A stretch of 64,000 nt of DNA from Ruminococcus champanellensis 18P13 = JCM 17042 (GCF_000210095.1 NC_021039.1:1200265-1264264); one strand, 5' to 3'; positions 24,107-33,492 are shown, counted from the stretch's first letter. Translations and numbers: made by a program. Notes: generated by a model from the sequence alone, not told the origin.

Positions 24107-25717
24107 ATGGATTTGGAAAAGATCCGCCGCCGGATGCTTTGGGTGGGTGTGATACTGCTGCTGTTGTATGCAGGGCTGTATATCCGTCTGGCACTGGTGC
24201 AGCGGGATCCAAAGGTGCAGACAGCCGCCGGACGGCAGGGTACGTATACCCTCCGGGTGGGCAGTACCTATGGGAATATTTACGACCGGAATCTGGAGCC
24301 GCTGACCAACCGGGATACGGAATACCTGGCGGCAGTGATCCCCACGGATCAGACTGCTGCCGTTCTGAAGGGGCATGTGCCGGAGGGGTATGACCTGGCG
24401 GAACAGCTCCGGGCGGGGAAGCCCTTTGTGTGTCCGGTGGATTCGGAGGAGATATCCGGTGAGGATGTGCTTGTATTTTCTGTGCCGGTGCGGTACGGGG
24501 AAAGCCGCCTTGCCCAGCATCTGATGGGATATGCCCTGGAAGGGGAGGGGGTATGCGGACTGGAGTCTGCATACCAGCAGCTGCTTCGGCAGGATACCGG
24601 CACCAACCAGGTGGTGTATCAGGTGAACGGACAAGGTGAGCTGCTTGCAGGAAGTCCTGCGAAGGTGACGCCGGCAGAGCCGGTGAAAACCGGGGTGGTG
24701 ACCACCCTGGACAGGGATATTCAGCAGATATGCGAGGATGCGGCGCAGCAGATGGAGCGGGGCGCTGTGGTGGTAATGGATGTACACAGCGGGGATATCC
24801 TCGCCATGGTAAGCAGACCGGATTTTGACCCGGCAGCGTTAGGGGAAGCCCTTCGGTCAGAAGGTTCCCCTTTTGTAAACCGTGCGCTGAACGCATACAG
24901 CGTTGGCTCTATTTTCAAGCTCGCCATTGCTGCTTCTGCGATCCAGAATGGTATTTCTCCGGGCTACAGCTATCAGTGTACCGGCATGACCCAGATCTAT
25001 GGTCAGATATTTCGCTGTCATCGGCATAGCGGCCACGGTATTCAGAATATGATCGATGCCACCGCCAATTCCTGCAACACCTATTTTATTTCCCTGGTGC
25101 AGCAGCTGTCGGTGAAGCAGATGCTGGAAACAGTATCCGCCCTGGGCTTCGGCAGGGAGACCATCCTCTGCTCCTCCCTGGTATCTGCTCCGGGACAGGT
25201 ACAGACTGCTCGTCAGCTTTCTGTTCCGGCGGAGCTTGCAAATTTCTCCTTTGGTCAGGGGAAGCTGACCGCCACCCCGCTGCAGATCTGCATGATGACC
25301 TGTGCCATTGCCGGGGATGGCTCTCTGCCGGTGGCAAGACTGGTGCAGGGCTGGACAGCGGATGGAGAAACCTGCACCCAGCTGAACGGGGAGCGTCGGG
25401 GGCTGGCATTGCCGGCGGATACTGCCCGACAGGTGCGGCTTCTGATGGAGGCGGCAGTGGACGGCAATCCGGATTCCCTTGCCCGGCCGGACAATACCCG
25501 GGCGGCGGGAAAGACCTCTACTGCCCAGACCGGTCAGTATGATGCAGACGGGGTGGAATGCTGTCACGCCTGGATCACCGGGTATTTTCCCTTAAAGACG
25601 CCGGAGTATGCAGTAACGGTCTTTGTGGAAAACGGGGGCAGCGGTAATACGGCGGCGGCACCGATTTTTCGCCGGATCGCAGAGGGGATTACGGAAAATA
25701 TCACAAAAAACGGTTGA
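24107..25717 (+). CDS. Penicillin-binding protein transpeptidase with altered KTG motif
   Basis: A 536-residue class B PBP. One N-terminal membrane segment (about 10-27) is followed by a PBP dimerisation domain starting at GNIYDRN and a transpeptidase domain. The catalytic serine is in SVGSIFKL near residue 265 (SxxK) and SCN is the SxN motif near 323. The third motif reads GKTSTAQTG near residue 466 where KTG is usual. Members cross-link septal, side-wall or spore peptidoglycan; the spmAB genes nearby make a sporulation role possible but unproven. GAGGTGATGGT precedes the ATG. The stop overlaps the next promoter. Confidence 0.85.
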   Translation: MDLEKIRRRMLWVGVILLLLYAGLYIRLALVQRDPKVQTAAGRQGTYTLRVGSTYGNIYDRNLEPLTNRDTEYLAAVIPTDQTAAVLKGHVPEGYDLAEQLRAGKPFVCPVDSEEISGEDVLVFSVPVRYGESRLAQHLMGYALEGEGVCGLESAYQQLLRQDTGTNQVVYQVNGQGELLAGSPAKVTPAEPVKTGVVTTLDRDIQQICEDAAQQMERGAVVVMDVHSGDILAMVSRPDFDPAALGEALRSEGSPFVNRALNAYSVGSIFKLAIAASAIQNGISPGYSYQCTGMTQIYGQIFRCHRHSGHGIQNMIDATANSCNTYFISLVQQLSVKQMLETVSALGFGRETILCSSLVSAPGQVQTARQLSVPAELANFSFGQGKLTATPLQICMMTCAIAGDGSLPVARLVQGWTADGETCTQLNGERRGLALPADTARQVRLLMEAAVDGNPDSLARPDNTRAAGKTSTAQTGQYDADGVECCHAWITGYFPLKTPEYAVTVFVENGGSGNTAAAPIFRRIAEGITENITKNG

Positions 25718-25742
25718 CATTTTCGTCGGTTTATACTATAAT
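25714..25742 (+). promoter_or_regulatory. Consensus promoter of the alaS T-box leader
   Basis: TTGACA (25714-25719), 17 bases, TATAAT (25737-25742), placed at the end of the PBP gene. Confidence 0.85.
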
Positions 25743-25759
25743 AATTTTGGCGTTGACAG

Positions 25760-25961
25760 GATTGACTGTTCCGGATCCTTTCAGAGAGAAAGCGGTTGGT
25801 GTGAGCTTTTAGTGTACGGACGGGTGCTCCCCTTGAGCCGGTCTGCGAAAGCGGAACGTATGCGCTGCGTTAAAGCGAACGAGGAAAGCATGACCTATGC
25901 TTTTGAATTTGGGTGGTACCACGAACGCCTTCGTCCCATTGCGGTGACGGAGGTGTTTTTT
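25760..25961 (+). promoter_or_regulatory. T-box riboswitch upstream of alaS (tRNA-Ala sensing)
   Basis: The leader starts with an AGAGAGAAAGC stem I base and contains the T-box sequence GGGTGGTACCACG beginning at 25911. The competing terminator pairs CCTTCGTC (25928-25935) with GACGGAGG (25946-25953) and ends in six T residues. Uncharged tRNA-Ala should bind stem I and the GGTG bulge, favour the antiterminator and raise alaS expression when alanine is short. I could not place the specifier codon with confidence; the alanine assignment rests on the downstream gene. Confidence 0.88.
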
Positions 25962-25979
25962 CTGTATGGAGGTGAAGCT

Positions 25980-26165
25980 ATGGCGAAGGAGAAGGAAAGC
26001 TGTGCCAAGGCTTTGGGATGTAACCCCATCGTGTACGGGATCAGTGCCGGCAACATTGTGGCAGCGATTTTATCCGCCATGCACTGGCATTCCCTGTTCT
26101 GGGCCATCGTGAACGGCTTTTTCGGCTGGGTTTATGTGATCTATTTTGTCATCAAATATACATAA
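25980..26165 (+). CDS. 61-residue membrane peptide under T-box control
   Basis: A small protein with a charged start (MAKEKESCAKALGCNP) and two hydrophobic helices (about 19-33 and 38-57) ending in a short basic tail. TGGAGGTGAAGC gives a strong ribosome site for this ATG. A longer frame open from 25623 runs through the T-box RNA and is not coding before this ATG. The gene lies between the T-box terminator and alaS and should be induced with it. Its function is unknown; amino-acid uptake or signalling is a guess from its regulation. Confidence 0.7.
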   Translation: MAKEKESCAKALGCNPIVYGISAGNIVAAILSAMHWHSLFWAIVNGFFGWVYVIYFVIKYT

Positions 26166-26180
26166 AGGAGTAATGAAGCA

Positions 26181-28832
26181 ATGCAGTGGCAAGGACTGAA
26201 CGAATTACGTGAAAAATTTCTCTCATTCTTTGAGAGTAAGGGGCATACCCGGATGGACAGTGCGTCCCTGATCCCCCAGGGGGACAACAGTCTCCTTCTG
26301 ATCAATTCCGGCATGGCACCGTTGAAGAAATACTTCCTGGGGCAGGCGACACCTCCCAATGTGCGTGTGACCACCTGTCAGAAGTGTATTCGTACCCCGG
26401 ATATTGAACGTGTGGGCAAGACTGCCCGTCACGGTACCTACTTTGAAATGCTGGGGAACTTCTCCTTTGGGGATTACTTCAAAACTGAAGCCATTGAGTG
26501 GGCATGGGAGTTTTTCACCAAGGTGCTGGAGCTGCCGGTGGACAAGCTGTACGTTTCCGTATACGAACAGGACGATGAGGCTTACGACATCTGGATCAAG
26601 CACATCGGCGTTGCGCCGGATCATATGACCCGACTGGGCAAGGAGGATAACTTCTGGGAGCATGGCTCCGGTCCCTGCGGTCCCTGCTCTGAAATCTACT
26701 TTGACCGGGGTCCGGAAAAGGGCTGCGGTTCTCCCGATTGTAAGGTGGGCTGCGAATGTGACCGGTTTGTTGAGGTATGGAATCTGGTATTCAGCCAGTT
26801 CAACAGCGACGGCAAGGGGCACTACGCAGAAATGGAGCACAAGAACATCGACACCGGCATGGGTCTGGAGCGTCTGGCATGCGTGATGCAGGGCGTGGAC
26901 AACCTGTTTGAGGTGGATACGGTGCAGAATATTATGCAGCACATTTGCCGCATTGCCGGGATCACCTACAAGGAGGATCCGAAAAAGGATGTTTCTCTCC
27001 GTGTCATCACCGACCATGTGCGCAGTACTACCTTTATGGTGGGGGACGGTGTGACTCCTGCAAACGAAGGCAGAGGCTATGTGCTCAAGCGACTGCTGCG
27101 GCGGGCTGCACGGCATGGAAAGATGCTGGGCATCCAGGAGCCCTTCCTGTATCAGGTCGCAGAGACCGTCATTCACGAGAATGAGAATGCGTATCCGGAG
27201 CTGGCAGAAAAGAAGGATCTGATCTGCAAGATCATCCGTCACGAGGAAGAAAGCTTTGCCAAGACCATCGACAAGGGCACGGAGCTGCTGAACATGTTCC
27301 TGGATCGGGTCAGCTCCGACAGCCTGTCCATGCTTTCCGGTGCAGACGCATTCAAGCTCAGCGACACCTATGGCTTCCCTCTGGATCTGACCATGGAGAT
27401 CGCAGCAGAGCGGGGCATCAAGGTGGACGAGGACAAGTTCCGGGAGCTGATGGAGCAGCAGAAGTCCATGGCACGGGCGGATCGTGCATCCAAGGTCAAG
27501 ACCTCCTGGAGCAACGAGAGCATTGCGGATATCTCCGCACCCAAGACGGAATTTGTGGGCTACACCCAGATGTCCTGCGGCGCAAAGATCCTGGGAATCT
27601 TTGCGGACGGCAAGCAGGTGGACAGCATCCGTGAAGGGGATGTGGCGGCTCTGATCCTGGATCGTACCCCCTTCTATGCAGAAAGCGGCGGACAGGTTGC
27701 GGATACCGGTGAGATTGTGGGCAACGGTGCATTTGCGGTTGCAGACGTGAAAAAGCTGGAAAGCGGTCACTTCATGCACATGGGTTCTCTGGAGGACGGC
27801 ATCCTGAAGGTAGGGGATGAGGTGTCTGCCCAGATCGATGCGGATCGGCGTATGTCCATCATGCGGAACCATACAGCAGCACATCTGCTGCAGGCAGCCC
27901 TTCGCCAGGTGTTGGGAGATCATGTACACCAGGCAGGTCAGCTGGTCAATGCGGAGCACTGCCGGTTTGACTTCTCCCACTTCAACGCTATGACGTCTGA
28001 GGAGCTGCAGGCAGTGGAGGATCTGGTAAACCGGAAGATTTTCGAGGCACTGCCCATCACCATGCAGGAAATGCCCATTGAGGAAGCAAGAAAGCTGGGG
28101 GCAATGGCACTGTTCGGTGAAAAGTACGGCAATATTGTCCGGGTTGTCAGCATGGAGGGCTTCTCTACGGAGTTCTGCGGCGGTACCCATCTGGACAACA
28201 CCTCCCGGGTGGGTCTGTTCAAGATCCTTTCCGAAAGCTCTGTAGCAGCCGGAGTGCGCCGGATCGAGGCAGTCACCGGTACCGGCGTGCTGAAGTCCTA
28301 TCAGGAAATGCAGCAGCGTCTGCATTTTGCAGCCAGTGCGCTGAAGCTGGGGAATCCCCTGGAGCTGGTTGAGCGCTGCACAGCTATGATCGCAGAGCTG
28401 AAGGAGAAGGAGCATCAGATCGATGCGTTGAACATGAAGATCGCAGACAGTCAGATTTCCGGTCTGTTTGAGAATGCAAAGGAAATCTCCGGCGTGCGTG
28501 TGATTTCCGCATTCTTCAACGGCACCGGGGCAGACATGCTCCGGCAGATGGGCGACCAGGTGAAGGATCGGCTGGACGGTAACATTGTGGCTGTATTCGC
28601 CGGCATGAACGGGGAGAAGGGCACCTTCTACTGTGTCTGCGGCAAGGAAGCGGTCAAGAAGGGCGCTCACGCAGGCAAGATCGTACAGCGTGTATCTGCC
28701 ATTACCGGCGGCAAGGGCGGCGGACGTCCGGACAGCGCAATGGCGGGCATCGGCAAACAGTATATGGTGGATGAAGCATTGGCTGCTCTGGACGCCATCG
28801 TCGGCGAGATGCTGGGCAGCGCAGCAAATTAA
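26181..28832 (+). CDS. alaS: Alanyl-tRNA synthetase
   Basis: An 883-residue class II synthetase of normal length, attaching alanine to tRNA-Ala. The aminoacylation core is at the N-terminus (INSGMAPLKKYFLG, GTYFEMLGNFSFGDYF). The editing domain carries NHTAAHLLQ near residue 564 and CGGTH near 668, its zinc and catalytic sites. The C-terminal oligomerisation domain has GGKGGGRPDSA near 846. It is controlled by the upstream T-box and heads a long co-directional run. Confidence 0.97.
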   Translation: MQWQGLNELREKFLSFFESKGHTRMDSASLIPQGDNSLLLINSGMAPLKKYFLGQATPPNVRVTTCQKCIRTPDIERVGKTARHGTYFEMLGNFSFGDYFKTEAIEWAWEFFTKVLELPVDKLYVSVYEQDDEAYDIWIKHIGVAPDHMTRLGKEDNFWEHGSGPCGPCSEIYFDRGPEKGCGSPDCKVGCECDRFVEVWNLVFSQFNSDGKGHYAEMEHKNIDTGMGLERLACVMQGVDNLFEVDTVQNIMQHICRIAGITYKEDPKKDVSLRVITDHVRSTTFMVGDGVTPANEGRGYVLKRLLRRAARHGKMLGIQEPFLYQVAETVIHENENAYPELAEKKDLICKIIRHEEESFAKTIDKGTELLNMFLDRVSSDSLSMLSGADAFKLSDTYGFPLDLTMEIAAERGIKVDEDKFRELMEQQKSMARADRASKVKTSWSNESIADISAPKTEFVGYTQMSCGAKILGIFADGKQVDSIREGDVAALILDRTPFYAESGGQVADTGEIVGNGAFAVADVKKLESGHFMHMGSLEDGILKVGDEVSAQIDADRRMSIMRNHTAAHLLQAALRQVLGDHVHQAGQLVNAEHCRFDFSHFNAMTSEELQAVEDLVNRKIFEALPITMQEMPIEEARKLGAMALFGEKYGNIVRVVSMEGFSTEFCGGTHLDNTSRVGLFKILSESSVAAGVRRIEAVTGTGVLKSYQEMQQRLHFAASALKLGNPLELVERCTAMIAELKEKEHQIDALNMKIADSQISGLFENAKEISGVRVISAFFNGTGADMLRQMGDQVKDRLDGNIVAVFAGMNGEKGTFYCVCGKEAVKKGAHAGKIVQRVSAITGGKGGGRPDSAMAGIGKQYMVDEALAALDAIVGEMLGSAAN

Positions 28833-28850
28833 ACAGGAGGGATTTGCATC

Positions 28851-29198
28851 ATGGATTGCTTATTTTGTAACATCATTGCCGGGAACGTTCCCAGCACGAA
28901 GATCTATGAGGATGACCAGATGTATGTGTTCAAGGATATTGCGCCTATTGCACCGGTACACTATCTGATGATCCCCAAGCAGCATATTTCCGGGGTCAGT
29001 GCCCTGACGGAGGAGAATGCTGCGGTAGTGGCACATATTTTTGCAGTGGCCGCAAAGCTTGCAAAGGAAGCCGGTCTGGACAAGGGCTTCCGGATCGTGA
29101 CCAACTGCGGTGACGATGCGGGGCAGACTGTACATCATTTGCATTTCCATCTGCTGGGCGGTAAGCAGATGGGCTGGAGTGCGGAGAGTGGCGTATGA
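28851..29198 (+). CDS. HIT-family nucleotide hydrolase (HinT-like)
   Basis: A 115-residue histidine triad protein. The catalytic HxHxHxx motif is HHLHFHLLGG near residue 95. CLFCNIIAGNVPS near the start carries the zinc-type cysteines of bacterial HIT proteins. Such enzymes hydrolyse adenosine phosphoramidates, including aminoacyl-AMP by-products of tRNA synthetases, which would fit cotranscription with alaS 18 bases upstream. The stop overlaps the next start (ATGA). Confidence 0.92.
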   Translation: MDCLFCNIIAGNVPSTKIYEDDQMYVFKDIAPIAPVHYLMIPKQHISGVSALTEENAAVVAHIFAVAAKLAKEAGLDKGFRIVTNCGDDAGQTVHHLHFHLLGGKQMGWSAESGV

Positions 29199-29745
29199 AA
29201 CAGACTTATACATTAAATGTGGCAGGGCTGCAGCGTGAGCTGCCCCTTTGCCCCATCAGCAAAACCATGGATATTGCCGCATTCATTATGCTGTCGGACG
29301 TGGAACTGACAGTGGCATGCGCTAAGGAGCTGGCAGCCAGACTGCCGGAGGTGGATGTGCTGCTGACCGCTGAGTGCAAGGGCATTCCCCTTGCCTACGA
29401 AATGGCTCGGCAGATGGGTATTCCCTATGTAGCAGCCAGAAAATCCGTAAAGCTGTACATGAAGAACCCCATTTGCGTTACGGTGCAGTCCATTACCACT
29501 GCCAATGAGCAGAAGCTGTACATTGACGAGGACGCTGTTGGATTGCTCCGGGGCAAACGGGTTGCGATCGTGGATGATGTAATCTCAGTACCGGGGAATC
29601 CCTTACCGCATTGGTGAAGCTGGTAGAGGCTGCCGGAGGCAATCTGACGGCACAGTGCGCCGTACTGGCGGAAGGAGACGCTGCAAAGCGGGATGATATT
29701 CTCTTTCTGGCACCTCTGCCTCTGTTTCCCCATCCGGAGGCGTGA
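29195..29745 (+). pseudogene. Purine phosphoribosyltransferase with a 2-base frameshift
   Basis: Reading from 29195, the protein looks like an adenine/xanthine phosphoribosyltransferase up to the PRPP loop VAIVDDVIS and then leaves frame, ending at a stop after PGNPLPHW. If a duplicated TC at 29583-29586 is counted once, the frame continues as STGESLTALVKLVEAAGG to a natural stop at 29745, about 183 residues in total, the usual family size. The lesion falls exactly in the PRPP-binding loop, so the product as written would be dead. It may be real decay, a reversible slippage site or a sequencing error. The repaired stop overlaps the comEC start (GTGA), as intact operon genes do. Confidence 0.75.
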
Positions 29746-31847
29746 CCCGGAAAGCGGTTTCCATCGGACTGCCCTATTTGCTGGGATTATTCCTGTGTGA
29801 TCGGCTTTCCGTCTGTTGGTATGGCTTTCTGGGCATCCTGCCCCTGCTGCTGTTTCTGTGGCTGGGATGCAGGTTCCGTCTAAAGCGGCTGTTGTTGTGC
29901 GGCATTAGCTTTGTGTTTGCATGCTGTCTGTACTGCGGTTACATGTATCGGGTTCGGGATCCTCTGCTTGCCTATGGGGGACAGACGGTATCTCTGACCG
30001 GCAGGGTGGAGAATGTGGATGTTCGGGACAATGAACAGGCGTTCTATCTGATCCGTACCAGCATTGGCGGTCACACCACCCGGATCACCTATTACGGGGC
30101 GGATCTGATCTGCCAGTACGGGGACAGCATCCGGATGACAGCAGTGCTGGCGCCCTATGAAGATACCTATCTGTTTCCGGCGGTGTCCTATTACCAGGGT
30201 GAGGGTTCCTTTTTGCAGGTACAGGAAGCGTCCGACGTGGAGATTATACCCGAGCGGAACTGGTCTTTGGTGGGGAGCATCCGGGCGTATGCGGACAGGA
30301 TCTGTTCCAAAATCCGGATGACTTTGCCGAAACAGGAGGCTGGTCTGCTGTGTGCCATGCTGCTGGGGGACAAATCCGGCCTGGATAGTCCGACCAAAAC
30401 CGCCCTGTACCGGCTCGGCATCGGTCACGTGACCGCAGTATCCGGTCTGCATTTGACGCTGCTGTGTACCCTGGTGGGGTGGATCTTGCGGAGGCTGCGG
30501 TTGGGAAAGCGGCTTGCGTTCTGCATACAGGCGGTGGTGGCAGTGGGCTTTGTGCTGTGTACCGGTGTTTCCCACTCAGCCTGTCGGGCGGCGGTCATGC
30601 TGTTACTGGTGTACAGCGGGGATGTATTTCACCGGCAGAGCGATCCGCTGAATGCACTGTGCATCGCAGTGCTGGCATTAACGGGGACGCGTCCGTATCT
30701 GATCGGCAGCGCCTCCTTTTTGCTGTCCGCAGCAGGGGTGTTTGCAGTGGCGGTGGCAGCGCCCTGGCTGACGGCACATTTTCCAGTGGATACCCTGCCA
30801 AAACGCATCCTGAAGGGGCTTGTGGCCAGTAGTGTGATCCCGGTTTTGCTGATGCCCCTGTGTGCCTGCTATTTTCAGGAGGCATCCCTGCTGTCTCCTT
30901 TGTCCAATTTTTTGGTGCTGCCCCTGTGCATGGCTGCCATGCTGTGCGGACTTGGAGTATTTCTCACCGGAGGTTGGAGCGTGGCTGCATCGTCTCTGCT
31001 GCAGCTGGCAGGATTCCTTTGCCGCACCGTACTGGAGATCGGCAGCTGGTGCGCCGGTCTGCATGTGGGAGTGGTGCCTTTGGGTGGCTCCTATGTACTG
31101 CCCTTGTGTCTGCTCAGCGTCCTGCTGGCTTTGTGTGTATTCGGCTTTCGCCGGGAACAGCGCCGGGTCTGGGCAAGCATCGGACTGACGGTGATGCTGT
31201 TCTGGAATGTAAGCTTGTTTGTGTCCCTGCTGGAACAAAACACCTTGAAGATCGCCATGCTGGGGAAGGGCAATGCCTGCACGCTGGTGATTACCTGTGG
31301 GGATCAGACGGATGTGCTGGATCTGACCGGCGGCGGTGCCGGTGCAGAATATGTGAGTCGGTATTTGCAGGCGTCCGGTATTTCCCGGGTGGAAACCCTG
31401 GTGCTGGATCAGCAGCAATACCGGGCTATGGCGGCTTTTCACGATGCCTTGCCCTATGTGCAGGTACACTGGCTGTTGGTGCCGGAGGATACATATCACC
31501 TGCCAGGCAGTACTGTTTGCGGTACAGTGCCGGAGCCATTTTCCATTGCTTCTGCGGAACTGCTCCGTTCTCAGTATACCATTCGCTTTCTGGGCACGGG
31601 TACGGTGGAGATCCTGTATGCCGGCCGCCGGGTGCTGTGTGCTGCCGGGACGGAGCCGCTGACGGAAAGCGATGTGCGGATTCAGTATGGCGCAAAGCTG
31701 CCGGAAACCATGACTGCCGGGTATCTGCTGACTACAGCGCCCTGCAATGTGCAGGATGGGCAAGTGTATGCAGGGCAGAATAATTTGTGTATTTCTATTG
31801 ATGCACAGGGCGGTATTTCGATCCAGGAGCTGATGAAGGGAGGATAA
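29742..31847 (+). CDS. comEC: ComEC/Rec2-type DNA uptake channel with a degenerate C-terminal domain
   Basis: A 701-residue polytopic protein. The N-terminus has three membrane segments, then an OB-fold-like soluble domain (about 75-170), then the competence domain with GLLCAMLLGDKSGLD near residue 203 and GIGHVTAVSGLHLTLL near 226, and eight or more membrane helices. The C-terminal 200 residues stand where ComEC usually has a metallo-beta-lactamase-like nuclease domain, but the HxHxDH metal motif is not visible. It should form the channel for single-stranded DNA import in transformation. The GTG start overlaps the previous gene. Confidence 0.85.
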   Translation: MTRKAVSIGLPYLLGLFLCDRLSVCWYGFLGILPLLLFLWLGCRFRLKRLLLCGISFVFACCLYCGYMYRVRDPLLAYGGQTVSLTGRVENVDVRDNEQAFYLIRTSIGGHTTRITYYGADLICQYGDSIRMTAVLAPYEDTYLFPAVSYYQGEGSFLQVQEASDVEIIPERNWSLVGSIRAYADRICSKIRMTLPKQEAGLLCAMLLGDKSGLDSPTKTALYRLGIGHVTAVSGLHLTLLCTLVGWILRRLRLGKRLAFCIQAVVAVGFVLCTGVSHSACRAAVMLLLVYSGDVFHRQSDPLNALCIAVLALTGTRPYLIGSASFLLSAAGVFAVAVAAPWLTAHFPVDTLPKRILKGLVASSVIPVLLMPLCACYFQEASLLSPLSNFLVLPLCMAAMLCGLGVFLTGGWSVAASSLLQLAGFLCRTVLEIGSWCAGLHVGVVPLGGSYVLPLCLLSVLLALCVFGFRREQRRVWASIGLTVMLFWNVSLFVSLLEQNTLKIAMLGKGNACTLVITCGDQTDVLDLTGGGAGAEYVSRYLQASGISRVETLVLDQQQYRAMAAFHDALPYVQVHWLLVPEDTYHLPGSTVCGTVPEPFSIASAELLRSQYTIRFLGTGTVEILYAGRRVLCAAGTEPLTESDVRIQYGAKLPETMTAGYLLTTAPCNVQDGQVYAGQNNLCISIDAQGGISIQELMKGG

Positions 31848-31850
31848 CAT

Positions 31851-32879
31851 ATGGCGAATCTGACACCGGGGGATGTAATCAAGCAGCTGCAGGCGGGTTC
31901 CCATGCCGGACTGTATTACCTGTACGGAAAAGATGTAGCAGGGGTTGCGGCATTTACCAAGCGGCTGATAAAAAAGCTGGATGGGGATGTGCAGAAATAT
32001 GACGGCAGGGATCTGGATCTGGAGCAGCTTGCAGATGCAGTGGGACAGTACTCCATGTTTGCCCAGACCAATGTGATCCTCATCAACGACCCTCCGGCAG
32101 AGGATTGGTCTGCGGATCGGATCCAGTCCTTTCTGAAGTGCCTGGAGGATGTGCCTCCGTCCACTGTGGTGATCTGCAATGTGACCGGCTTTGACGTATG
32201 CGGCGGTAAAAAAGCCCCCACTCCCAAGCATAAAAAACTCATTGACTTTTTTGGAAAGCATGGGGTGGTGTGTAATTTTGAGGCGAAAACCGCTGCCCAA
32301 CTGGTGAAGCCCATGATGGAGCGGGCGTCCCGGAGCGGCTGCAGCCTGTCCCGGCAGAATGCGGAGCAGATTGCGCAGCTTTGTCTGTGTGATACCATGC
32401 GGATCGGCAACGAACTGGACAAGCTGTGTGCTTATGCCGAGGGTGGCGAGATCACCGGAGAAGCCATTTCCATGCTGGTGGCACGGGAGGATAGTCTGAA
32501 CGCCTTTGCCCTTGCCAGGGCAGTGACTGCCCGGAATGGCAGAGCCGCTATGGAAGCGCTGGACATCTTGTCCCAGCAGCGGAACGAGCCGGTGATGCTG
32601 CTGTCCGCCATTACCTCCGCCTTTCTGGATCTGTACCGGGCAAAGGCGGCGCAGGCTGCCGGTAAACATCACGAGCATGTGCTGGAGGATTTTTTATATA
32701 AGGGGCGGGAATTCGCCGTGAAGAATGCCTTCCGGGATGCCGGGAAGTCCTCCCTGGAGCAGATGCGTGCCTGCATCCTGATCCTGCGGGATACGGATGC
32801 AGCGCTGAAATCCACCCGGCTGGACGGCAGGATTCTGATTGAGGAAGCCATTACCCGGATGCTGGCGGTGGAGCGATGA
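31851..32879 (+). CDS. holA: DNA polymerase III delta subunit
   Basis: A 342-residue clamp-loader subunit that opens the sliding clamp. The N-terminal AAA-like domain begins with YYLYGKDVAGVAAFTKRLI, and VILINDPPAEDW near residue 76 is the usual strand before the DNA-polymerase delta core. The C-terminal helical collar contains LLSAITSAFLDLYRAK near 249. The comEC-holA order is common in Firmicutes. It ends in an ATGA overlap with the toprim gene. Confidence 0.92.
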   Translation: MANLTPGDVIKQLQAGSHAGLYYLYGKDVAGVAAFTKRLIKKLDGDVQKYDGRDLDLEQLADAVGQYSMFAQTNVILINDPPAEDWSADRIQSFLKCLEDVPPSTVVICNVTGFDVCGGKKAPTPKHKKLIDFFGKHGVVCNFEAKTAAQLVKPMMERASRSGCSLSRQNAEQIAQLCLCDTMRIGNELDKLCAYAEGGEITGEAISMLVAREDSLNAFALARAVTARNGRAAMEALDILSQQRNEPVMLLSAITSAFLDLYRAKAAQAAGKHHEHVLEDFLYKGREFAVKNAFRDAGKSSLEQMRACILILRDTDAALKSTRLDGRILIEEAITRMLAVER

Positions 32880-33490
32880 GTATGGGAGAAACGCAGGCAA
32901 AGCTGGTGATCTCCCAGGCAATCATCGTAGAGGGCAAGTACGATAAGATCAAGCTGGATTCCATGATCCAGGGGGTCATTCTGGTGACCAACGGCTACCG
33001 TATCTTCAAGGATCCGGAAAAAATGGCACTGATCCGGTATTTTGCCGCCCATACGGGCATCATTATACTGACAGATTCGGATCGGGCTGGCTTTAAGATC
33101 CGGGGATACCTGAAGGGCTGCGTGCCGAAGGGAAAGATCACCCATGTGTACATTCCGGATATTTTTGGAAAAGAAAAACGCAAGGAAAAGCCCTCCGCAG
33201 AGGGAAAGCTGGGTGTGGAGGGCATGCAGAGAAGCGTGCTGGAGGAGGCGTTCCGGCGGGCGGGCGTGCTGACCGGTTCTGCACCGGCAGGGACGGGACT
33301 GACCCGGCTGGATCTGTATGAGCTGGGGCTTACCGGCGGCAAGGACAGTGCCATCCGGCGCCGGGCATTGCTGACGCAGCTTGGATTGCCTGCCTTGTTG
33401 TCCACTGCAGGGATGCTGGAGGTACTTAATACGATGATGACACGCCAGGAGCTTGAGGCGTTTTTGCATCAACATGGAAATGGAGATTGA
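32876..33490 (+). CDS. Toprim-domain nuclease (RNase M5-like, DUF4093)
   Basis: A 204-residue protein with an N-terminal toprim domain: the catalytic Glu in AIIVEGKYD near residue 19 and the DxD pair in LTDSDRAGFKI near 65. C-terminal residues 105-204 form a DUF4093-type helical domain. Toprim proteins of this kind mature 5S rRNA or act in topoisomerase-like reactions; RNase M5 proper is usually encoded near ksgA, so this may be a paralogue. The first ATG overlaps the holA stop; the second Met, two codons on, is also possible. Confidence 0.75.
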   Translation: MSMGETQAKLVISQAIIVEGKYDKIKLDSMIQGVILVTNGYRIFKDPEKMALIRYFAAHTGIIILTDSDRAGFKIRGYLKGCVPKGKITHVYIPDIFGKEKRKEKPSAEGKLGVEGMQRSVLEEAFRRAGVLTGSAPAGTGLTRLDLYELGLTGGKDSAIRRRALLTQLGLPALLSTAGMLEVLNTMMTRQELEAFLHQHGNGD

Positions 33491-33492
33491 AC

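Noticed and set aside
25623..25979. Extension of the 61-residue peptide gene to 180 residues
   Set aside because: The extra region is the T-box leader RNA and the end of the PBP gene; a strong ribosome site marks the ATG at 25980.
26223..28670. 815-codon minus-strand frame opposite alaS
   Set aside because: A shadow frame; alaS is unambiguous and the antisense product has no recognisable domain.
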